NCBI RefSeq assembly: GCF_022008395.1
Contig: NZ_JAIRBB010000010.1
Location: 1 to 64,000 of the forward strand
Direction of reading: 5' to 3'
From: Aequorivita xiaoshiensis
GTDB lineage: Bacteria; Bacteroidota; Bacteroidia; Flavobacteriales; Flavobacteriaceae
DNA length: 64,000 bases
The notes beneath the pieces are model-generated. The model ran no database searches. It was given only the letters and a program-made list of their open reading frames with translations, and had not been told where the DNA came from. Positions within the stretch are counted from its first letter, which is position 1, and each line of letters begins with the position of its first letter. Below are positions 52,483 to 60,083 of this stretch, one piece after another. The translations under genes were made by a program, and so were the position numbers.

Positions 52483-53124
52483 ATGGCAATTATCAATCAA
52501 GGTATTCTCGGTGGTGTATCTGGAAAAATCGGGAATGTAATCGGTGGGACCTGGAAGGGCATCGATTACCTAAGAATCAAACCTTCCAGTGTAGCGAACC
52601 CCAAAACTGAAGGACAATTAGACCAGCGATCTAAGTTTGCCAAAGTGCTTCATTTCCTTCAGCCGATGACAGATTTCCTACGAGTAGGTTTTAAGCAATA
52701 CGCAATCAAAATGACCGAATTCAACGCTGCGATGTCTTACAACCTGTTTAACGCTGTACTTGGAGCGTATCCAAACTACACGATAGATTATCCCAACGCA
52801 TTGGTGAGCCGCGGAAATCTAAAAGGTGTAGCCAATGGAACTGCGGCTTCAACAACTCCAGCAGAAATTGACATTACTTGGGATGATAACTCTGGTAGCG
52901 GAAACGCACTTGCGACCGACAAATCTCTAATCCTAATCTTGAATCCGGACAAGAAAGAGAGTATTTACACTACAAGTGGTCCCGCAAGGCCAATCGGATC
53001 TGAAACCCTAACATTGCCGGCCGAATATACCGGAGACGTTGTAGAGGTGTATTTAGGATTTGTTTCAGCAGATGGCACAAAAGTTTCCAATAGTACCCAT
53101 TTAGGTTCTGTAACAGTTGCGTAA
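52483..53124 (+). CDS. DUF6266 family protein
   Basis: 213 residues with no signal peptide. The N-terminus NQGILGGVSGKIGNVIGGTWKG, followed by DYLRIKPSSVANPKTEGQLDQR, FLQPMTDFLRVGFK and YPNAL, is the DUF6266 pattern. The second half is beta-rich and immunoglobulin-like (DITWDDNSGSGNAL, EVYLGFVSADG). DUF6266 is a Bacteroidota family of unknown function, often in several copies per genome. A distant relative lies at 14.6 kb, so the two bracket the whole accessory region. A clear terminator follows. Confidence 0.8.
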   Translation: MAIINQGILGGVSGKIGNVIGGTWKGIDYLRIKPSSVANPKTEGQLDQRSKFAKVLHFLQPMTDFLRVGFKQYAIKMTEFNAAMSYNLFNAVLGAYPNYTIDYPNALVSRGNLKGVANGTAASTTPAEIDITWDDNSGSGNALATDKSLILILNPDKKESIYTTSGPARPIGSETLTLPAEYTGDVVEVYLGFVSADGTKVSNSTHLGSVTVA

Positions 53125-53145
53125 AAGCGATTGACGTTTTCTTCG

Positions 53146-53177
53146 AAAACCGTTCTCATTTGAGGGCGGTTTTTTTA
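53146..53177 (+). terminator. Intrinsic terminator of the DUF6266 gene
   Basis: AAAACCGTTCTC pairs with GAGGGCGGTTTT (loop ATTT, two G-T pairs) and runs into a T-tract. Confidence 0.85.
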
Positions 53178-53376
53178 TTTTTACCACCTCATCTTGCCTA
53201 TCTTTATTCCTTCATTAGTCAAAAGTAAATAGTTTTTGTTGCTTATACGTTGCCTAAACCTCGTAACTCCTTTATAGACAAGGCTAGAAAGATATTGCAT
53301 CGGAAAGTAAATGACAGCCATATTCTCAAGATGTTAATCAAAGTCATATAGTTAACTTTACAAACTCACTTTAATA

Positions 53377-54594
53377 ATGATTCATTACAAAAACTTCATA
53401 TTATCTACTTGTTTAGCGATGGCTTCGCTAACAGTAGCTGCTCAAGATTGTACAACTCTAACGACAGAGCAAGCTAAGGCTGAAATCGCAAACATTCCCG
53501 GAGAAACCATGGGGCAGAAACTTGAGAGTTTGCTCTTTTGGTCGCAAGAAGAAAAAGAGAGACGCTTTCCTATAATGCACGAACTTTATCCTAGCATATT
53601 TGTTTCAGGAGCTAGTGAAAGTTCTTCATTAGAAAAAACTGAAAATATTACACCAATTTGGGATGATAAAACAACTTTAACTTCATATATGAGCGACAAT
53701 CACGTTCAAGGAGTAATTGTAATTCAAAACAATAAAATTAAACTCGAAGTGTATTCAAATGGAATTGATAAAGAAACCTTGTGGACTTCCTTTTCTGTTG
53801 CCAAATCTGTTTCTTCTATGTTAGTTGGAGTTGCACTAAAAGAAGGTGACATTGAAAGTTTAGACGATCCTTTAAAAAAATATATAAGTGAACTAGATGG
53901 ATACGATTATGGAGAAGTAAGTGTACGACAATTACTAAATATGACTTCAGGAATTGCTTGGAATGAAGACTATGAAGATCATAATTCGGATGTGGCTCAA
54001 ATGTACTTACAGCCTTGTGAAGGTACCGAGTCGCATATACTAACTTATATGAAGCAATTAAAATTTTCAAATAAACCTGGCACTACTTGGAATTACAGTA
54101 CTGGTGAAACCGATTTAGTCGGGATACTAGTTCAAAAAGCTACCGGAAAGAGTTTGGCTGAATACCTTTCTGAAAAAATCTGGAAACCATGGGGAATGGA
54201 GCACTGCGCGTACTGGCTTGCTGACGAATGCAGCAATGAAAATATTGGCGGCAGCGGTCTTTCAGCTAGTCTTAGGGATTTTGCACGCTTAGGAACACTT
54301 ATGCTAAGTGAAAGCAAATTAAAGGATAATAAAATTCTAGCTGAAGAATGGGTAAAAGATGCCACTTCTATTCTATATAAAACAAACGAGCAAGGTGACG
54401 GGTACGGATATTTGTGGTGGCGTTCCAATAGCGGAAGCTATGCTGCTGTAGGTATATTCGGACAGATGATTTATATCGACCCCAGTAAAGATCTTGTAAT
54501 CGCGCAAACTGCAGCTTGGCCAAAAGCTAGTTCAAAAGAACTAGTTGAAGGCCGTAAAGAATTTGTAAATGCAGTAATAAGAGCTTTGGAATAA
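53377..54594 (+). CDS. Exported serine hydrolase of the beta-lactamase/PBP family
   Basis: 405 residues with a signal peptide (ending VAAQ) and a linker region to ~95, then a class C beta-lactamase-like domain. The nucleophile motif is SVAK at 140-143, the second motif is the Tyr240-Ser-Thr triad in TWNYSTGE, and the region SVRQLLNMTSGIAW is typical of the family. Members include carboxylesterases, D-aminopeptidases and peptidoglycan hydrolases; a true beta-lactamase is unlikely. It should act in the periplasm. It is transcribed alone, convergent with nagB. A near-consensus -7 box (TAACTTTA) lies about 25 nt upstream of the ATG. Confidence 0.85.
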   Translation: MIHYKNFILSTCLAMASLTVAAQDCTTLTTEQAKAEIANIPGETMGQKLESLLFWSQEEKERRFPIMHELYPSIFVSGASESSSLEKTENITPIWDDKTTLTSYMSDNHVQGVIVIQNNKIKLEVYSNGIDKETLWTSFSVAKSVSSMLVGVALKEGDIESLDDPLKKYISELDGYDYGEVSVRQLLNMTSGIAWNEDYEDHNSDVAQMYLQPCEGTESHILTYMKQLKFSNKPGTTWNYSTGETDLVGILVQKATGKSLAEYLSEKIWKPWGMEHCAYWLADECSNENIGGSGLSASLRDFARLGTLMLSESKLKDNKILAEEWVKDATSILYKTNEQGDGYGYLWWRSNSGSYAAVGIFGQMIYIDPSKDLVIAQTAAWPKASSKELVEGRKEFVNAVIRALE

Positions 54595-54619
54595 TTCTTA
54601 TAATAGAGAATAAAGCAAG

Positions 54620-55402
54620 CTATTTCTGTATCATTGCTGCTGCTTCTCTATCGAGTATGTATTCCACTTGTGGTAACGATTGAAGTATAGATGACGGAAC
54701 ATCAGTAGCGATGGTACCGTTAAGTGCTTTCTTAATTATTTCAGATTTCCTTTCTCCTAATGCTAGCAATAATATTTTTTTAGCTTGAACAATGGTATTA
54801 ATCCCCATCGTAATAGCCTGATAAGGAACATTATCTAAATCTCCAAAATTCTCGATAGCATCTTCCCTTGTTAGCGGATGTAAATCGATTAATCTCGTAA
54901 TGGAATCAAATTTAGAACCTGGCTCATTAAAACCAATATGGCCGTTTCTACCAATGCCTAACAACTGCAAATCTAAGCCACCATAGCTCTTGATTTTATT
55001 TTCGTAATCTAAGCAGTATTCACTTATTTGGTTTGAAGAGCAGTCTGTATGTGGAATGTGAATATTTTCTTGTGTAATGTCAACATGATTAAACAAGTTG
55101 TTATTCATAAAATAAGTATAGCTCTGCTCGTCATTTACACTTATTGGATAGTACTCGTCCAGGTTAAAACTAACAACATTGCTAAAGCTCAAGCCTTCAT
55201 ACTTATGTAAACGAATCAATTCCTGATAAACCATTTTAGGTGTATTACCCGTAGCAAGACCTAAAATTGCGCGGTTACCTTCTTTTTGTTTCTGAAGAAT
55301 AAGATCTGCGATTTTATTTGCAGTGTATTTAGAAGCAAGAACAGCACTATCATAGACTGTTAACTTATCAAAATCAGGCTGTTTATTAGAGCTTTTAATC
55401 AT
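54620..55402 (-). CDS. nagB: Glucosamine-6-phosphate deaminase
   Basis: 260 residues from the ATG at 55402 (one codon later than a GTG). Characteristic stretches are GLATGNTPKMVYQEL, SFNLDEYYP with the catalytic Asp, the loop GIGRNGHIGFNEPGS containing His and Asn active-site residues, and TMGINTIVQAKKILLLA. It converts glucosamine-6-phosphate to fructose-6-phosphate and ammonia in amino-sugar catabolism. It stands alone here. A minus-strand -7 box TATTTTTG is present at 55461-55468. Confidence 0.93.
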   Translation of the reverse strand: MIKSSNKQPDFDKLTVYDSAVLASKYTANKIADLILQKQKEGNRAILGLATGNTPKMVYQELIRLHKYEGLSFSNVVSFNLDEYYPISVNDEQSYTYFMNNNLFNHVDITQENIHIPHTDCSSNQISEYCLDYENKIKSYGGLDLQLLGIGRNGHIGFNEPGSKFDSITRLIDLHPLTREDAIENFGDLDNVPYQAITMGINTIVQAKKILLLALGERKSEIIKKALNGTIATDVPSSILQSLPQVEYILDREAAAMIQK

Positions 55403-55460
55403 CACAATTCAATCAGATTTAACTGATTATATTTATTCAAGTTCAATTTAAAAAAGTGCG

Positions 55461-55468
55461 CAAAAATA
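55461..55468 (-). promoter_or_regulatory. -7 box of nagB (TATTTTTG, minus strand)
   Basis: On the minus strand TATTTTTG matches TAnnTTTG, about 60 nt ahead of the nagB start. A TTG partner at the usual distance is not clear. Confidence 0.4.
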
Positions 55469-55561
55469 ACAACTTTAAAGGATTAGGCCCTAATTTAATA
55501 CTTAAAAGAATGCTAAACTAATAATTTGAAACCAACTATTTAAAAGTTCTTTGCTATTTCG

Positions 55562-56770
55562 CTAAACTCCAAAAGGATTATCAATACTATGCGCCGGCTC
55601 TGTAAACCATTTTGGCCCTGCATTGGTCATATAAATATGATCTTCTAGACGAATTCCAAATTCGTTGGGTACAACAATCATAGGTTCTATACTAAAGGTC
55701 ATTCCCGCTTGCAGCTCATTATCGTTCCCTCTAAGAATAAACGGATGTTCGTGAATATCTAATCCGATTCCGTGTCCTGTTCTATGTGGCAGACCGGGGA
55801 GATCGTAATCAGGGCCTAAACCATCTTTTACAAGCTGTACGCGTACTTCGTCATCAATATGTCCGCAAGGTTTCCCTAATTCCGCCGCCCTAAAGGCAGC
55901 TAGCTGTGCGTCTTTTTCATTTGTCCAGATTTTTTTTTGCTTTGCTGTTGCTTCCCCGAAAACATAAGTTCTAGTGATATCGGAAAGATATCCATTGAAT
56001 CGCGCTCCAGTATCTACTAACACTATATCATTTTCTTCTAGTGGTTTTGGCGATTTCACCCCGTGAGGAAAACTAGAATCCTTTCCAAATAGAACAATAC
56101 AAAAGTACGAACCACTTGCAATCCCAAGTTTTTTGTGTGCTTTATTTATAAAATCTTCTACTTCAGCGGTTGTAATCCCAGGTCTTAATATTTTGGCTGT
56201 TGCCTTATGCACTTGCATTGTCAAGTCCATTGCATATTGAAGTTGTGCAATTTCAGCATCACTCTTAAGCATTCTAATATCCCGAATCAGGGTTTCGGCG
56301 CTGCTAATTTGAAACACCTTGTGGTTTTGAAAACGAGAAACTAAGGTAAATGGCGTAACATCGTCTAAAGCAAGGCTTATCCCCTGTTCAATATTATCAG
56401 CAATTTTTTGTATAGGACACTCGTGTTCAGCCCAAGCAATTATTTCGCCATCGATTCCTTTGTAATCGTTAAAAGTGCCTATCTCAAACTCAGGAACCAC
56501 GTATTTTAAACTCCCATCAGCAAACAGAACTGCCCCTACTAAGCGTTCGGAAGGATTCCATTTGGTATTTGTAAAGTAATATAAGTTAGTACCTGCATTG
56601 ATATATAATGCGTCTAATCCGTTATTTTTTAATGCTGCACAAGCTTTATCAATTCTATTTTGATACTCCTCTTTACTAATTGGAGACGGTTTTACCGTAG
56701 GTTCGGTTAATTTGGATAATTCCACTTCCGCAGTACCCCCACCAATTCCATATTTTCTATTACTATTCAT
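55562..56770 (-). CDS. M24 family Xaa-Pro aminopeptidase
   Basis: 402 residues. The N-terminal creatinase-like domain (to ~165) includes YFTNTKWNPSERLVGAVLF. The C-terminal pita-bread domain has all five metal ligands in sight: the two Asp in LVDTGARFNGYLSDITRTY, the His in RTGHGIGLDIHEHPF, the Glu in FSIEPMIVV and the Glu in GIRLEDHI. It should release N-terminal residues that precede proline. No signal peptide, so cytoplasmic. It is monocistronic. Its upstream region contains the long duplicated repeat. Confidence 0.9.
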   Translation of the reverse strand: MNSNRKYGIGGGTAEVELSKLTEPTVKPSPISKEEYQNRIDKACAALKNNGLDALYINAGTNLYYFTNTKWNPSERLVGAVLFADGSLKYVVPEFEIGTFNDYKGIDGEIIAWAEHECPIQKIADNIEQGISLALDDVTPFTLVSRFQNHKVFQISSAETLIRDIRMLKSDAEIAQLQYAMDLTMQVHKATAKILRPGITTAEVEDFINKAHKKLGIASGSYFCIVLFGKDSSFPHGVKSPKPLEENDIVLVDTGARFNGYLSDITRTYVFGEATAKQKKIWTNEKDAQLAAFRAAELGKPCGHIDDEVRVQLVKDGLGPDYDLPGLPHRTGHGIGLDIHEHPFILRGNDNELQAGMTFSIEPMIVVPNEFGIRLEDHIYMTNAGPKWFTEPAHSIDNPFGV

Positions 56771-56834
56771 AATTCATTTAGTTTAAAATAAAGATACGAC
56801 ACACATTTTTAATATGCTATTATACAGCTAAGAC

Positions 56835-57432
56835 CTCTTGAGTTTAGATGCTGGAATCTAGATGCTAGATGCTAGAAACTAGACTCCATTTCCATTTATC
56901 GTTATCCAAGTCTCTCTTTCTCTGTTCTAAATTTAGAAACTTGAAGGCTTATTTTCTGTCTCTTTATACTTGACTTTTACGCCTTAGGTCCTACGTCTTA
57001 CGTCTTAAGTCCTGTTGCTAAAGCATATATCAACTACACTCTAAATACACAATCATTTATAAACTCAAAATCTCTGTTCTTTGTTTTCTGTTCTCTGTTC
57101 TCAACCTAAATCTACTGATTCTTGACTCTTGAATACAGATACTGGAATCTAGATGCTGGAACCTAGACGCTAGATGATAGATGCTAGATGCTAGAAACTA
57201 GACTCCATTTCCATTTATGGTTATCCAAGTCTCTCTTTCTCTGTTTTAAATTTACGAAACTTAAAGGCTTATTTTCCGTCTCTTTATACTTGACTGTTAC
57301 GCCTTAGGTCCTACGTCTTACGTCTTAGGTCCTGTTGCTAAAGCATCTACCAACTATACTCTAAATATACAATCATTTATAAACTCAAAATCTCTGTTCT
57401 TTGTTCTCTTTTCTTTCTTCTAACCTTCTACC
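56835..57432. repeat. Tandem ~300-bp duplication rich in word-like microrepeats
   Basis: A block starting CTCTTGA at 56835 recurs from 57125. The cores from GACTCCATTTCCATTTAT (56882 and 57201) to AACTCAAAATCTCTGTTCTTTG (57062 and 57382) are almost identical over ~205 nt with one indel. The copy spacing changes from 290 to 319 nt because copy 2 has gained about 30 nt of CTAGATG-type units. The inside carries CTAGATG and TACGTCTTA word repeats. It fills the M24-DUF4494 gap and no gene is seen in it. Confidence 0.88.
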
Positions 57433-57930
57433 CTAGTTTTCTTGTTCAACCAATTCTGGAGAATCAAGTACTTTAAATTTTTCTAACTGTTCTTCTTCTC
57501 CTGTAAAATAAGGAAAAACATCTACAATTGGTGATTCGGTGATAGAAGGAATATTATAATCCCCCATGGTTTGTTCCATAGCTTTTGTAGTGTTATCAAA
57601 AGCTTCCTTTACATCGTTTGCCTGAACTAGCAAGTAGATATTTGCCTTTTTCTCTTTCCCACTTTCTTCGTCAAGTGCTACTAAAGAAACCTTAGACTTA
57701 AACCAGCGGTCAGAATTTTCAAAGGGATGAACTTCTGAAAAGTTGGCTACTTTTATATTCATTATTCTAAAATCTTCCTCAGTAAATGTTTTCATCTCTT
57801 CGGTAATTCTAGCTTCTGCTTCTGTATAAGAAACTGCATCAAGCAGATAAGTATCCGTTGTTACTTTTTGCTCTCCTGTTTCGTGTGTTTTTTTGTATTT
57901 CACCTTACATTCATACCAAGTTACGCTCAT
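57433..57930 (-). CDS. DUF4494 domain-containing protein
   Basis: 165 residues, the usual size. It begins SVTWYECKVKYKKTHETGEQK, followed by the paired pattern DTYLLDAVSYTEAEARITEEM and IYLLVQANDVKEAFDNTTKAM. The two halves look like an internal duplication of one alpha/beta unit. DUF4494 is conserved in Bacteroidota and has no known function. Its start is preceded by a minus-strand -7 box at 57950-57957. Repeats surround the gene on both sides. Confidence 0.82.
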   Translation of the reverse strand: MSVTWYECKVKYKKTHETGEQKVTTDTYLLDAVSYTEAEARITEEMKTFTEEDFRIMNIKVANFSEVHPFENSDRWFKSKVSLVALDEESGKEKKANIYLLVQANDVKEAFDNTTKAMEQTMGDYNIPSITESPIVDVFPYFTGEEEQLEKFKVLDSPELVEQEN

Positions 57931-57949
57931 AATATTTTTTTTAAAAGCC

Positions 57950-57957
57950 CAAAAATA
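57950..57957 (-). promoter_or_regulatory. -7 box of the DUF4494 gene (TATTTTTG, minus strand)
   Basis: A perfect TAnnTTTG match 20 nt ahead of the ATG on the minus strand. Confidence 0.45.
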
Positions 57958-58077
57958 TCAATTATAACACCACTGACTTTATAAAAATAGAATAGATATT
58001 CACAATTGTCAATTCGGAATTATGAATTAACGACTTTAAAAATTATATAAAAAAACTATACAGTTATGGTGTAAAGT

Positions 58078-58163
58078 TATGAGTTATGAGTTGTGAGTTC
58101 AGAGTTGTGAGTTCAGAGTTATGAGTTTTGAGTTTTGAGTTAAGAGTTCAGAGTTATGAGTTT
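58078..58163. repeat. GAGTTATGAGTTGTGAGTTCA minisatellite
   Basis: About nine degenerate units of GAGTT plus 3-5 nt (ATGAGTT, GTGAGTTCA, TTTGAGTT, AAGAGTTCA). The plus strand is almost free of C. Same word style as 14395-14460. Confidence 0.8.
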
Positions 58164-58388
58164 AGTATAGAATTTGAGGTATTTGGTGAAGGGCGATTAA
58201 TATAGGAAGCAATTGACAATTATAAATTTCTAAAAAACCAGTATAAATACTTGAAACAAAATCTTGGTTCCTAAATCTTGCCTCTTTTTTTCTCTTCTCT
58301 CTGTTCTCTTCTCTTTATCTTTTTCCTAAAATTTACCTAAAACTTTGAATTATAGGTAATTTTCTGTGGAATTGGCAATTCAAACCTA

Positions 58389-58396
58389 TAGTTTTG
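58389..58396 (+). promoter_or_regulatory. -7 box of the FKBP gene (TAGTTTTG)
   Basis: TAGTTTTG matches TAnnTTTG and lies 33 nt ahead of the ATG. A possible upstream TG is 20 nt away; a full TTG is only 14 nt away. Confidence 0.45.
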
Positions 58397-58429
58397 TTCA
58401 CTTATTGAAATAATTGTAAAAACAAATTT

Positions 58430-58858
58430 ATGAGTCAAGTACAAGGAAATGAAACCGTAAAACTTCATTACACAGGAAAATTAAACAACGGACAGGTGTT
58501 TGATAGTTCGCTACAGCGTGAGCCTTTAGAGGTTAAGCTTGGGGAAGGCCGTTTAATCCCTGGTTTTGAAAAGGGGTTGGTGGATATGAAAGTGAATGAG
58601 AAGAAAACCATCACCATCCCAAAAGAGGAAGCTTACGGGGATGTTCAAAAAGAGCTTTTCCAAAAAATACCTAATGAAAACTTACCGCAAGAAATAAAGC
58701 CAGAAGTTGGTATGGGATTAGTTTCTAAAAACCCTGATGGATCTGAGCGTCAACTTCGCGTTGCCGACGTAAAAGACGATTTTATTATCGTTGATGCAAA
58801 CCACCCGCTTGCAGGACAAGATCTAACTTTCGAACTAGAATTACTTGAGATAAAGTAA
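58430..58858 (+). CDS. FKBP-type peptidyl-prolyl isomerase, SlyD-like
   Basis: 142 residues: an FKBP core (VKLHYTGKLNNGQVFDSS, then LGEGRLIPGFEKGLVDMKVNEKKTITIPKEEAYG) with the insert-in-flap chaperone domain between ~72 and ~125 and the closing LTFELELLEI. It lacks the metal-binding His/Cys-rich tail of E. coli SlyD and has no signal peptide. It should accelerate proline isomerisation and hold unfolded chains in the cytoplasm. It stands alone with its own promoter and terminator. Confidence 0.92.
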   Translation: MSQVQGNETVKLHYTGKLNNGQVFDSSLQREPLEVKLGEGRLIPGFEKGLVDMKVNEKKTITIPKEEAYGDVQKELFQKIPNENLPQEIKPEVGMGLVSKNPDGSERQLRVADVKDDFIIVDANHPLAGQDLTFELELLEIK

Positions 58859-58880
58859 TCATTTAGATACTTATATTTTA

Positions 58881-58912
58881 AAAAAGACTGCCGTGACGGT
58901 GGTCTTTTTTTT
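58881..58912 (+). terminator. Intrinsic terminator of the FKBP gene
   Basis: AAAAGACTGCCG pairs with CGGTGGTCTTTT (loop TGA, two G-T pairs) and continues into T residues. Confidence 0.85.
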
Positions 58913-58946
58913 GGTTTAAACGGAAACACCACTAAGGGGGATCACA

Positions 58947-58967
58947 GTCTAGAGTCTAGAGTCTAGA
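58947..58967. repeat. GTCTAGA tandem repeat (3 units)
   Basis: Three exact GTCTAGA heptamers in a row, then CTG. The unit is related to the CTAGAGG repeat behind dnaN and the CTAGATG words at 57 kb. Confidence 0.8.
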
Positions 58968-59054
58968 CTGAAGGAAATTAAAAATAGATGCAATGTTGTA
59001 AATTAAAACAATGTTACTGAATTATAAATTTTACTGGCTATTTAAAAAAGCGAT

Positions 59055-60083
59055 TTATTTTATTAGTGAATATGTTCTATTGTAAATAAAATTAACAATA
59101 ACCGAAGCTACTAAACACCATAAAACCAACCATGTGAAAATTATTAGAGGATATTGTGGGGCGTAAATAATATCTTTAAAATATATTATGTAAAAGAACA
59201 TATGTATTAACCATAAGTTAGTGGCATGGGGAGTAAAGAAATCTAAGCCTTTTTCGAGTGTATTAGCGAGTTTCATTTGAAGAAAGAGAAAGATAAACCC
59301 TAAAGCCGTAAAAGGTGCAACAATGAAATTTGGGATGATCCCATGAAATACTATTAACAATAGTATTCCTAAAATAGCAACTAGATTTGGCCATTTAATT
59401 TTTTTAAAAACATCTGAAACTTTTTTATGCCATTGATATTTCAAGGCAAAACTCCCTAGCATAAATTGGAAAAGCGTACAAAAGTATAAGGCAGTTTGGG
59501 TATGTGTCCAGTGAAGAATAGGATTCTCAAAGATATTAGAATTATACACTCGAAAGTAAAACGCCACAATATAAATAACGAATAGTAATCCTAAATAAAG
59601 ATATGGATTAACTTTATCCAACAATTTAAACCAAAACTTTGAAGTAAAAACAAACAGTATATAAATGGTAAAAAACCACCAAGCTCCATTATAACTGCCT
59701 TTTAATCCTGTAAAGTTTAAGGCGAATTTTTGCAAACTCCCTGGATAGCCATCTGTACCCATAATCCAACCCAATAATACCGCAAATAGCAAAAGAATTA
59801 TCCAATACCTTAAATAAAGCTTTTTTGTCCTTTCAACATTTTTTTTAAAATATAGGTTCTTATTATTTAAATAACTATAATACAAACCATAACCAGACAC
59901 AAAAGCAAATATAGGCACACAAGCATCTGAGAATAAGGAAATATAATAACTTAAAGGTTGACTACCTATAAAAATAAGGGGGCGAAATAAACCATCATAA
60001 TCTCTGTTAAATAGATGCAAACACAGCATCATTAAAATAGCAATAGATTTTAGTTGATTGGATTTTTGAATAGAGATTCCCAT
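59055..60083 (-). CDS. Membrane acyltransferase (acyltransferase 3 family)
   Basis: 342 residues with about ten membrane helices. The N-terminal segment SNQLKSIAILMMLCLHLFNRD has the family's R/K-x-x-A-I-x-x-x-x-x-x-H pattern, with the catalytic-type His after helix 1, and continues to PIFAFVSGYGLYYSY. Such proteins transfer acetyl or other acyl groups to surface sugars. The start ATG directly follows the ancestral stop of the broken acyltransferase-SGNH gene, so the genes form one transcript. The substrate is probably a glycan made by the glycosyltransferase cluster to the right. Confidence 0.85.
   Translation of the reverse strand: MGISIQKSNQLKSIAILMMLCLHLFNRDYDGLFRPLIFIGSQPLSYYISLFSDACVPIFAFVSGYGLYYSYLNNKNLYFKKNVERTKKLYLRYWIILLLFAVLLGWIMGTDGYPGSLQKFALNFTGLKGSYNGAWWFFTIYILFVFTSKFWFKLLDKVNPYLYLGLLFVIYIVAFYFRVYNSNIFENPILHWTHTQTALYFCTLFQFMLGSFALKYQWHKKVSDVFKKIKWPNLVAILGILLLIVFHGIIPNFIVAPFTALGFIFLFLQMKLANTLEKGLDFFTPHATNLWLIHMFFYIIYFKDIIYAPQYPLIIFTWLVLWCLVASVIVNFIYNRTYSLIK

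Larger units (their letters stand above)
57958..58429. other. Intergenic gap between DUF4494 and FKBP genes
   Basis: No gene. It contains the GAGTT minisatellite (58078-58163) and the FKBP promoter; the rest is AT-rich with CTCTTCTCTGTTCTC-like words similar to those at 57.07 and 57.38 kb. Confidence 0.6.

Noticed and set aside
53377-54594. Serine hydrolase as an antibiotic-resistance beta-lactamase
   Set aside because: The SxxK and Tyr-Ser motifs are shared with many esterases and peptidases, the gene lies in a housekeeping context, and no class C-specific extra motifs were evident.
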